The notes beneath the pieces are model-generated. The model was not told where the DNA came from. It searched no databases and was given only the letters and a program-made list of their open reading frames with translations. A stretch of DNA of 21,587 nt from JAEUTH01 sp044230205 (GTDB lineage Bacteria > Bacteroidota > Bacteroidia > AKYH767-A > OLB10), in the NCBI GenBank assembly GCA_044230205.1, contig JBGARN010000078.1, positions 1-21,587 on the forward strand, given 5' to 3'. Shown here in pieces: positions 8,901 to 15,426 of the stretch; within the stretch, counting starts at the first letter, position 1, and each line of letters begins with the position of its first letter. The position numbers and the translations under genes are program-made.

Positions 8901-10629
8901 GGCAGTTCAGGGTTTAAATTATGCATGGAGCCCTGCCACCGGTTTAATTTCAACAACTTCCAGTAATCCTCTTGCAACACCATCTGCAACAACAACCTAT
9001 ACTCTTACTGTTACACATGCATTGTCGGGTATCAGTTCTACTGATACCGTAACAGTCTCAGTTGATGTTATTACCATTAACCTTACTACAGTTCTTCCTT
9101 GTTCAACAGGAAATCCGGGAAGTGCCACAGCCAATGTTACAACCGGAGTGGCACCATTTACTTACCTGTGGTCAACAGGTAATACTACTGCCTCAATCAG
9201 CAACCTGGCTGCCGGGGCCTATACAATTACGGTAACCGATGCGAATGGTTGCACCAAACAGGCCTTTACTTATCTGCAGCAATTAAGCCCTCCTACATTA
9301 GCTCCAAATGTGCAACATACCTCTTGTGGTTTAAATAATGGTATAGTTTCCGTTTCAGCAATAGGTGGAATTAGTAATCCAACTTATTCCTGGAATACCG
9401 GTGCTACTACTTCAGTAATAAGTTCGCTTAGTGCTGGAACCTATACGGTAACAGTTACATCAGGCGCCTGTACTGCTACTGCCACAGCAATAGTTAATCC
9501 ATCAACAGCGGTGCAGGTACTTTTAACACCAGTTCATACAAACTGTGGTGAGAACAATGGAAGCATCAGTTCATCTGTTTCCGGAGGTATTAATTATCAA
9601 TACCTATGGAGCACCGGGGAAACAACTTCTTCCATTCAAAATTTAGCTGGAGGAACTTATTCAGTAACTGTTACTTCCGGAAGCTGCACCACTACTGCAA
9701 GTACAGTTATTAATCCAAGTAGTGTCGTAAACGGTGTTGTTGTTTCATCTATCACGGCAACATCAGCTACAGTTAGCTGGAATAGTGCGCCTGATGCAGT
9801 ATATTACAATTTACGATACGGAATATCATCATCCGGCACATGGACTGTAATTAATAATATTCCTTTAACCACCTTTAACCTCACATCGCTGGTTTCTTCC
9901 ACAGGTTACGATGTACAAATACAAAGTGATTGCGGGAATGCAACATCTGCCTGGTCCGGCATTGTTACTTTTACCACTGGCATTGCTGGTTGCCCCGATG
10001 TATATGAAACCAATAATACCAATGGCACAGCCAAGCTGATTACAGTTGCTACTGATATTACGGCCGCCATTAACCCGGCTGGCGATGCAGACTGGTTTAA
10101 GTTTAACACAACCAACACCAAACCAAATTTAAAAGTTACATTAACTAACCTTCCGGCTAATTATAATGTAAAACTGTTCAAAGGAACAACTGTGTTAGCG
10201 ACTTCCGCGAATAGTGGCTTAAATAACGAACTCATAATTTATAATACAGCAGCTAAAGCAACTTATAAAATAAAAGTATATGGGGCCGGTTCGTCAATTT
10301 ATAATGCATTACAATGTTATACATTACGGGCAGAAATAAGCAGCACGCCTTTTAAATCTGGCAATCAGGTGTCGGCCTCGTATGGTGATGAGTCAATTTC
10401 AGTATATCCCAACCCGGCTAATAATGAAATAACAATTGAAAGTAATAGTTCTGCACTTTTAAAAACTATTCAGATTATAGACGTTACCGGGCGGGTATTA
10501 TCAGAACACAAACAGGAGGCTTCATTGATTTTTAAAATAAACACCTCCACTCTGATGAACGGAACATACCTGTTACGAATTACAACAAGCACAGGTATTG
10601 CTACAGCTAAACTTGATGTGTTTCATTAA
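5971..10629 (+). CDS. Large multidomain T9SS cargo with sortilin/BNR-like propeller and SprB repeats
   Basis: A secreted protein of 1552 residues. The N-terminus is a long signal region: about 24 polar/basic residues, a hydrophobic core near 26-42, then a likely cut near SPTYG. Residues about 50-690 are a beta-propeller with at least eight Asp-box-like repeats (TTDGGNNW, SVNGGQTF, TTNAGATW, SIDFGDNW, SLDGGNSF, STDGGVTW, SVDGGNNW, SIDGGVTW), as in VPS10/sortilin-like proteins. Then follow a PKD domain (about 701-777), a choice-of-anchor J/MAM-like jelly-roll (about 785-952), a PKD-like segment (about 956-1033), three SprB-type repeats (about 1040-1251), an Fn3 domain (about 1253-1337) and a PPC-like domain beginning CPDVYETNN (about 1341-1460). 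It ends in a type A T9SS sorting domain (about 1475-1552) with ISVYPNPANNEITI and GTYLLRI. It should cross the outer membrane by T9SS and be anchored or released. No catalytic site was recognised, so a binding or adhesive role is inferred. Confidence 0.93.
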   Translation: MKLSFKTYIPIVNIFRPVSGNSIKKSLLLSIGTLSVLLLFASPTYGQSANWSAVLPAKFPTNASGQIHGISRVSQLKFHSVNPNKIYAVSARGGLFITTDGGNNWQVTPGTDFMSSARLASVCVDFTNDSIIYLGTGDHNYYYSGIGVLKSVNGGQTFTQTTLTGKLVVEMIMDPDDHNVIVAATNTGIYKTTNAGATWTLKSASRQFDDLKQKTPPSRVLYAAGRDSSFFRSIDFGDNWTQITNGIVLPAGFTNGNGVRIAVTPADTNLVYLGMVVNGGTIYKSLDGGNSFTPVKTSVPPYLTYYTNSSTSSTQGDYNFSIGTDRVNANILYLVAHNVWKSTDGGVTWLQLTNWWQKVHTDMHQIITSPFNNNNLYNMNDGGVWLSVDGGNNWTPKSDGIYGYEIYHGNCSPTRKDMFSIGTQDNGELYATSLGWYCNRGGDWTSQCAFDYRINSSMVYYYGSNKRRLVNGSESTYGLPAQVTLLHDIAFHRTNPDLAFAADSFIYRTTNLTATTPSWTQIYSTGKKIMSMHCAFGNANRLYIITNDGFIHISNNALSGTPAFTSYALPNTTNNKASITSISSNPDIVYATMNTKAYRSIDGGVTWTNITYNLPGVNHVKILADEYSATNELVFVASANTVYYKTLNAATWTIYNLNLPSRTDAIDLSIYNDSTSNTVLRYASYGRGMWETPITNLRALNANFSANKTNPCVGEPVAFSDNSTGTVTSRSWIFTGATPSTSTATNPVVVYNSNGVFDVTLTVTDGISNNSITKTSYISTKGNNLPLNEGFEGALDPPSGWLNVDNGTAGNKWNKTATAGGFGNSINSMVFDNYSWNIPGEKDELQTMRLDLGSYSSALLTFDVAYQVFSGYSDSLAVLISTDCGVSFTKAYIKGGADLSTAGSSGTSFVPTSNQWRKDSISLNSYTGQSIIVAFQNINGYGNKLYIDNINLNATVTANAGQDHYICQGSSVSLGSAAVQGLNYAWSPATGLISTTSSNPLATPSATTTYTLTVTHALSGISSTDTVTVSVDVITINLTTVLPCSTGNPGSATANVTTGVAPFTYLWSTGNTTASISNLAAGAYTITVTDANGCTKQAFTYLQQLSPPTLAPNVQHTSCGLNNGIVSVSAIGGISNPTYSWNTGATTSVISSLSAGTYTVTVTSGACTATATAIVNPSTAVQVLLTPVHTNCGENNGSISSSVSGGINYQYLWSTGETTSSIQNLAGGTYSVTVTSGSCTTTASTVINPSSVVNGVVVSSITATSATVSWNSAPDAVYYNLRYGISSSGTWTVINNIPLTTFNLTSLVSSTGYDVQIQSDCGNATSAWSGIVTFTTGIAGCPDVYETNNTNGTAKLITVATDITAAINPAGDADWFKFNTTNTKPNLKVTLTNLPANYNVKLFKGTTVLATSANSGLNNELIIYNTAAKATYKIKVYGAGSSIYNALQCYTLRAEISSTPFKSGNQVSASYGDESISVYPNPANNEITIESNSSALLKTIQIIDVTGRVLSEHKQEASLIFKINTSTLMNGTYLLRITTSTGIATAKLDVFH
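9088..9723 (+). repeat. Three SprB-type repeats inside the large T9SS cargo
   Basis: Three degenerate protein repeats of about 65 residues lie at about 9088-9285, 9313-9507 and 9532-9723. Each starts near a Cys followed by N/G-rich sequence, has a YxW(S/N)TG(N/A/E)TT core, and ends in AG(A/T)Y(T/S)(I/V)TVT. They match the SprB repeat pattern of gliding and adhesin proteins. They are diverged at DNA level, so they are old rather than recent copies. Confidence 0.75.
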
Positions 10630-10657
10630 TACTTTTTAGAAATCAAAGAAGAGTATT
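10628..10657 (+). terminator. Possible terminator after the large T9SS gene
   Basis: AATACTTTT (10628-10636) pairs with AAGAGTATT (10649-10657) through nine pairs including one wobble, followed by TATTTTT. The stem is AT-rich and the loop is 12 nt, so this is a weak candidate. It overlaps the stop codon of the gene. Confidence 0.3.
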
Positions 10658-10943
10658 TATTTTTCCCAAAGACTACATTTATGATCCAAAAAATAAATGT
10701 TCATTTTCAGGAATGACTTTTTCGGCATTATTTTTGAATCTATAGAATTACCCCTTTCACTGTTTAGTTTATTAAAGTAGTAGTCAACACTAATTACTTC
10801 TGATGTTGAATCTGGCATTAAACCAGAATCAACTAATGGCAGCACTTTGCCCTTAACCCTGCGCCTTATAAAGTAATTTGTGTTTGGCTTTTAATATTTT
10901 GACTACTAAATAATTCTTCTTTAAATTTTAAAACGTCTACTTT
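10630..10943. other. 314-bp intergenic region
   Basis: No convincing gene is seen here. It holds the weak terminator described at its left end, an imperfect hairpin at 10805-10833 and an AT-rich leader before the ATG at 10944. A short minus-strand reading frame (10657-10845) exists, but it has no recognisable domain or clear start signal. No box fully matching TAnnTTTG was found before the downstream gene. Confidence 0.5.
10805..10833. repeat. Imperfect inverted repeat upstream of the choice-of-anchor V gene
   Basis: GTTGAATCTGG (10805-10815) and CCAGAATCAAC (10823-10833) pair over 11 positions with one central A-A mismatch and a 7-nt loop. It lies 110 bp before the ATG at 10944. There is no T tract on either side, so a terminator is unlikely; an operator or RNA structure is possible. 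Confidence 0.4.
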
Positions 10944-12089
10944 ATGAAAAAACTAATTACATTATTATTCGTGGCTGCAGGAGTTGCAGCAATTTTTGGT
11001 GCAGCATTGCACAGTGAAAATGGGATAGCCGGTTATACCAATTCACCAGGGGAAACCAATTGCCGAAACTGCCACTCGGGGCATCCGTTAAATGACCCCA
11101 CCGGATCAATTACTATCACATCTGACATGAATAACTTTGGTTATATTCCTGGCAGGACCTATACTATAAATGTGAAAATTATTAAACCCGGTCAACAAAT
11201 ATTTGGAATAGGATGTGAAATTTTGAAAGCAGACTCCTCAAATGCAGGTACTATAGTGGTTACTAATACTGCTAAAACGCAATTGAAAAATAAAACTATT
11301 AATGGTAAAGTACGTACTAATCTTTGCCATAAGACTAATGGTGGCTTGGCAAACGACAGCACTACATTTAGCTTTAACTGGACTGCGCCTGCTGTTGGTG
11401 CTGGTAATGTGAAACTTTATGTAGCCTGCAATGCAGCCAACAACAATGGTAATGAAAGCGGTGATTACATTTATACTGCTGTTCAGACATTAACTTACTT
11501 AAAGCCATTGTTAACATGCGCACCTTCCTCGCTAACCGGGTTTACTGCCACAACAACATTGCCTTCAAAATCCAAATCTTTCGTTTTAAATGGCACTAAT
11601 CTTACTGATTCAATTAAAGTTGTTGCACCTACAGAATGGCAGGTATCATTAACCGGCACATCAGGATGGGTTAAAACACTTAAACTGCAACAGGTAAACA
11701 ATTCAATTGCACCTACTACTATATATGTCAGGTACAAACCAGTAAGCGCAGGTAATGATACTGCAAACATTACCTGTTCATCGGTATCTGCAATAAGTAA
11801 GAAAGTAAATTGTATTGGCACTTCCACAGTTAGAGAAATGGATCCAGCAATTGCTGATGAAGTTATTATAGGACCTAACCCGGTAAGCGATCAATTGAAA
11901 ATTGCTCATCTTAAAGCAAGTGAGGAAACAGTTATTTCGATTTATGATGTGGCTGGAAAACTGATTAAAGAAAACGTGGTAACAGCCGACTCGTACGATG
12001 TAAACACTGTTGATTTAAAAAATGGTATTTACATCTGTAGAATTAAAAATGGAGACCGTTTCATTGAAAAAAAGTTTCTGAAAAATTAA
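10944..12089 (+). CDS. Choice-of-anchor V (Reeler-like) protein with T9SS type A sorting domain
   Basis: A secreted protein of 381 residues. Residues 1-21 form a signal peptide (MKKLITLLFVAAGVAAIFGAA). The first domain (about 22-185) fits the choice-of-anchor V family, related to Reeler domains: it opens with GYTNSPGETNCRNCHSGHP, including C40-x-x-C43-H44, and continues with GSITI, GYIPGRTYTINV and a closing NGNESGDYIYTAVQTL. CxxCH can bind c-type haem, but in this family it may only be a structural or metal-binding motif. Residues about 189-295 form an Ig-like domain of a kind common in Bacteroidota secreted proteins (SKSFVLNGTNL, TTIYVRYKPVSAGNDTANI). Residues about 303-381 are the sorting domain (IGPNPVSDQLKI, GIYICRI, EKKFLKN). 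The protein is expected at the cell surface; its binding partner is unknown. A strong hairpin terminator follows within 25 bp. Confidence 0.9.
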   Translation: MKKLITLLFVAAGVAAIFGAALHSENGIAGYTNSPGETNCRNCHSGHPLNDPTGSITITSDMNNFGYIPGRTYTINVKIIKPGQQIFGIGCEILKADSSNAGTIVVTNTAKTQLKNKTINGKVRTNLCHKTNGGLANDSTTFSFNWTAPAVGAGNVKLYVACNAANNNGNESGDYIYTAVQTLTYLKPLLTCAPSSLTGFTATTTLPSKSKSFVLNGTNLTDSIKVVAPTEWQVSLTGTSGWVKTLKLQQVNNSIAPTTIYVRYKPVSAGNDTANITCSSVSAISKKVNCIGTSTVREMDPAIADEVIIGPNPVSDQLKIAHLKASEETVISIYDVAGKLIKENVVTADSYDVNTVDLKNGIYICRIKNGDRFIEKKFLKN

Positions 12090-12109
12090 ATAACCTCAGG
12101 TTCTTGAAT

Positions 12110-12141
12110 AAAGAAGCCGTAAGTTTCCTTACGGCTTCTTT
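12110..12141 (+). terminator. Strong rho-independent terminator after the choice-of-anchor V gene
   Basis: AAGAAGCCGTAAG (12111-12123) and CTTACGGCTTCTT (12128-12140) are perfect complements with a 4-nt loop; one more A-T pair extends the stem to 14 bp. T-rich sequence follows. Lying between convergent genes, it may also stop transcripts arriving from the OmpA-family gene on the minus strand. Confidence 0.85.
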
Positions 12142-12168
12142 GCATTTATAAAAAGCAGCAAATAGAAA

Positions 12169-12187
12169 TCAGTTTTAAAAAAACTGA
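12169..12187 (-). terminator. Small hairpin downstream of the OmpA-family gene (weak terminator)
   Basis: TCAGTTTT (12169-12176) and AAAACTGA (12180-12187) form an 8-bp stem with a 3-nt loop, 58 bp past the OmpA-family stop. It has little GC and is only a weak candidate; the stronger hairpin at 12110-12141 lies further on. Confidence 0.25.
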
Positions 12188-12244
12188 ATGCTTGCAGATA
12201 ACTTATGATCCACATAAGGAAATTGCCTGAAGGTGCAATATCTG

Positions 12245-13036
12245 CTATCGGACTAATTCGTATAATTCCTTAAAGTCAGGTAAAATTATTATTTCAGTGC
12301 GCCTGTTTTTTGCGCGTCCTTCAGCTGTAGAGTTTGTAGCAACAGGATAAAACTCGCCTCTTCCCGATGCAATCATTCTCCTTGGATCAACCTTATAATC
12401 ATACTCAAGTATTCGTGCAATTGAAATAGCACGGTTTACACTCAAATCCCAGTTGTCATCATATTTTTTTGAAATTGGTACAGTATCTGTGTGCCCTTCA
12501 ATTACTACTTCAAAATCGTTATGATCATTTAATACTGAAGCAAGTTTACCCAATGCATCTTTGCCCTTCGCATCTACTTTGGCACTGGCAGTTTTAAACA
12601 ATAATTTCTCCTGTAGCGAAACATAAATTTTTCCGTCAACAATTGAAATTGTTAGTTCTTCCGGCTTAAATCCAACCAAAGCTTCTTTAATTGAATATTG
12701 CATCTTATAAATTCGCTCGCTTTGTTTTGCAATTATACGCTGGAACTCATTAAGTTTTTGCTCACGCTGGCCGAGTAATGCTTCCTTTGCCTTAAGCTCT
12801 TCCTGCTTAATTAATATTTGTTGGGTTAGTGAATATTCGGTAACAGCTTTGTCAGCTTCAATACCAAGTTTTTCTGCAATTAATTTTCTCTTATCCATTT
12901 CAAGACGCGCACTATCTGCTTGCAATGAACTTATTCGAGCAAGAGACTTGTCATATTTTTTTTGCGAAACACAGGAACCCAATAAAACGGCAAATACTAT
13001 AACAATAATAAATAATGAATGGTTTTTAGATTTCAT
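12245..13036 (-). CDS. OmpA-family lipoprotein with coiled coil
   Basis: A 263-residue envelope protein. The N-terminus is a lipoprotein signal peptide with lipobox LLGSC, so Cys22 should be lipidated. Residues about 28-115 are charged, heptad-like sequence predicted to form a coiled coil. Residues about 140-255 are an OmpA C-terminal peptidoglycan-binding domain: LFKTASAKVD, VVIEGHTDTVP, NWDLSVNRAISIARIL, ASGRGEFYPV and NRRTEIII. The Asp of NWDLS and the Arg of NRRTE are the usual diaminopimelate-binding residues. The protein probably links the outer membrane to peptidoglycan. The domain is shared with MotB, but there is no membrane helix of MotB type here. The gene stands alone, with terminators on both sides. 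Confidence 0.93.
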   Translation of the reverse strand: MKSKNHSLFIIVIVFAVLLGSCVSQKKYDKSLARISSLQADSARLEMDKRKLIAEKLGIEADKAVTEYSLTQQILIKQEELKAKEALLGQREQKLNEFQRIIAKQSERIYKMQYSIKEALVGFKPEELTISIVDGKIYVSLQEKLLFKTASAKVDAKGKDALGKLASVLNDHNDFEVVIEGHTDTVPISKKYDDNWDLSVNRAISIARILEYDYKVDPRRMIASGRGEFYPVATNSTAEGRAKNRRTEIIILPDFKELYELVR

Positions 13037-13155
13037 AGCTAACAGTTTTTTGAAAACACTAAGTTCGATACTTACTTAGGGAATGAAATGATTTTTATCA
13101 TCAGCTATCAAACAATCGTTGGGCAAATAATGGGATTGACACTTTACAAAAATGA

Positions 13156-13182
13156 AAAAGCCTTCTTAATCAGAAGGCTTTT
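13156..13182 (-). terminator. Rho-independent terminator for the broken Asp-box gene
   Basis: AAAAGCCTTCT (13156-13166) and AGAAGGCTTTT (13172-13182) form a perfect 11-bp stem with a 5-nt loop. Read on the minus strand it is followed by a T-rich run and lies 26 bp past the stop at 13208. Confidence 0.82.
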
Positions 13183-13207
13183 AATTCAATCAATGTCTTG
13201 AGTTAAA

Positions 13208-15198
13208 TTATTCAACAATAAGTTTTTTGGTTATAGATTTACCATCAACGCTTACCGTATAGCAATATACTCCGCTTTGCAGATTTGAAGTATTCAGATG
13301 AATTGTAAAAGTGCCTGATTGCTGAGTTCCGCGCTCTTCAGAATAAATAACTTTTCCCAATAAGTCGTTAACCTTAAATTCAACCTGGGCCGGCTTATTG
13401 AGTGTAACATGTATTGAAGTGCTTTGGCTTGCCGGATTTGGCACATTCTGGCTAACACTAAAATCATTTACAGCCTGATTTTCATTAATACCTACCAAAT
13501 CAGTTACAGGAATATTTACAAAAACTATATCACTTGGGTCTGCATTCCATCCGGCTTCAGTTGTATTGCTTGAAATTGAATGGCCTGGTGCATAATCACG
13601 CTGATAAATAAGATGCACAGCATTATCCACTCTGCGAGCCATACATGCAAAAACACCTTCCTGCAATAAACCGTCTGCTGGTGGCCCTGGTACAACATCA
13701 TAAGGAGTGCTCCATGTAACACCACCATCACTTGAAGTAATTACATAAACGTGTTTATGTCCTACACCGGGATAAATGGTAGAACACCACCATCACTTGA
13801 AGTAATTACATAAACGGGTTTATGTCCTACACCGGGATAAATGGTAGTATCGCATCGCTCATCAAAATTCTGATAAGAAACATATAAGTTGTTATTGGCA
13901 TCAACACCGGCAGTAGGCATTTGAGTGCCACCTCCACGGTAACCACCCATTCCATTAGCATTATTGGCTCCACCTGAAGGCACGTTAATAACACCATCTC
14001 CATTAAAATCTTCCATTGCAGCAATTAGCGCAGGAGGATTTGCTCCAAAGTTCTCATTCCAGTAATACAAACCATCAGTAGAATTTGGATAGTAAGTTAG
14101 TGTTGCTGCACTATCAGGATCGTTAATCAACACTTTAGTAAACCATACATGCACTAATCCATTGTTATCAATTAAGGGGTGTGCATCTCCGGCACTATTT
14201 TCAATTCTGTCACCTAATCCATCACCATCAGTATCAGGCAACATCATGGCAGCATCGTTATATAATGCAATTGGGAATTGCTCAATAAAAGTTGTTGTCC
14301 AGGTGTTACCATTGTCTATCGATTTCAATAATATAAGGTCAGTAGTCCAATCGCCTGCTACTATTACAACGGTATCACCTTTTGTATCCATGGCATAGCA
14401 ATCGGCACCAAAGCCAAAAAAGTGAGAACTGTCTAATGCAGGAATAACGGTTTTTAATACAGGCCAAGTGTTTCCGCCATCATCAGAGCGCGAATAAAAA
14501 AGTGGGCCATCTTGTCCTAATAGCGGAACACCGCTAACACCTGAGCCTTGCCATATACAATGAATTGTTTCACCATTGCTTCCTCCTTTAATTGCTTTGG
14601 ACCAGGTATCATTTGCTCCCATACCTAATGCACTTCCATATTCTGTCCATGAACCAGTTCCTTTAGCCGGACGAGCTGTCATCAACATTCCGGGAAGTGT
14701 AGATGAATGCGCAAACACCAACTCTCTTCCTGAATTGGTAACTACAACATTGGTAAAACCTGTACGGTTCGTTGGTTCTACACGTGCAGACGGAAATGAC
14801 CCCCAGTTTGTTCCGTCATAGTAATTGTAGCCGGTTCCGCGATCGCCTGAAACTCCTCCTATCGGGATGAAAGTCCAGGTTGCAGAAAAGGTACCATCAT
14901 CATGATACAATAAACGATTCATAATGCCTGAATTGGTTTGCAAGTCATATTGGGTGTTACCAATAATAGCTTCAGACAGTGAAGACATTTTATTTGCCGT
15001 AACATAGTGCAACGAAGGGTTCACATTCAATGGCAAATAGTAAGGATCGCCATAACTGTGGTTTGCTGGAAGGCTTACCAGGTTATTCTGATTCGCACGC
15101 GGGAATGGTGTTATTGATTGTGGCAGCATTGACTTTTGCTGACCATTTACTCCAACAACAATTACTGATGCTAAGATGAAGAGTAGATTTTTTTTCAT
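13208..15198 (-). pseudogene. Asp-box (sialidase-like fold) T9SS protein, frameshifted by a 65-bp tandem duplication
   Basis: Paralogue of 15427-17349. The first reading frame (15198 down to 13762, 478 residues) has a signal peptide (MKKNLLFILASVIVVGVNGQ), Asp boxes SRSDDGGNTW and KSIDNGNTW, Ca-binding-like loops DTDGDGLGD and DFNGDGVINV, and then runs ...YPGVGHKPVYVITSSDGGV before a frameshifted LPFIPV and a TAG. The rest, in another frame down to 13208, continues VTWSTPYDVVPGPPADGLLQEG and ends in a T9SS sorting domain (NVPNPASQSTSI, GVYCYTV, KKLIVE). The cause is a 65-bp tandem duplication at 13718-13847; removing one copy restores a 641-residue frame, against 640 in the paralogue. As it stands, the product would lose its last Asp box and its sorting domain and could not leave by T9SS. 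It could be a recent mutation, a reversible switch or an assembly error. No enzymatic residues are assigned. Confidence 0.88.
13718..13847. repeat. 65-bp tandem direct duplication inside the Asp-box gene
   Basis: Units 13718-13782 and 13783-13847 are identical except at one base (T at 13752, G at 13817), that is 64 of 65. Since 65 is not a multiple of three, the second unit shifts the frame. The single difference changes His (as in the intact paralogue, VGHKH) to Pro (VGHKP) in the copy read first on the minus strand. Confidence 0.97.
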
Positions 15199-15376
15199 AG
15201 TGCAATGTTTATTTAATATTATTTAATTAATGATTTTGTGAAGTAAATCTCTAAATATTTTTTAAAAAACCGAACACCTGAAATTTATTATTACCCAAAA
15301 CTAACACAACAGGTGTTAAATAGTGAATATTCGCTTAATATTGGTTAGGAGTAAGCTTAAAAAATATCAGGCAAAA

Positions 15377-15404
15377 AAAAACCTCTCATTGCAGAGAGGT
15401 TTTT
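15377..15404 (-). terminator. Rho-independent terminator for the intact Asp-box gene
   Basis: AAAAACCTCTC (15377-15387) and GAGAGGTTTTT (15394-15404) form an 11-bp stem with a 6-nt loop, with an A run on the plus strand (15373-15381) that is a T run on the minus strand. It lies 22 bp past the stop at 15427, so the two paralogues are probably separate transcription units. Confidence 0.85.
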
Positions 15405-15426
15405 CTAAAATAATTATTTGCTGAAA

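Noticed and set aside
9088..9723. Recent tandem DNA duplication within the large gene
   Set aside because: The repeats are similar as protein but well diverged as DNA, so they are ancient domain repeats.
10657..10845. A 62-residue minus-strand reading frame in the intergenic gap
   Set aside because: No recognisable domain, no clear start signal, and it contains the imperfect hairpin; it is more likely a chance frame.
12245..13036. A MotB flagellar stator protein
   Set aside because: It has a lipobox and a coiled coil instead of the MotB membrane helix, and no MotA neighbour; OmpA-family lipoprotein fits better.
13208..13666. A separate small gene of 152 residues ending in a T9SS sorting domain
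   Set aside because: It would begin at a TTG in the middle of a domain that continues in frame upstream and aligns with the paralogue; it is the 3' part of the frameshifted gene.
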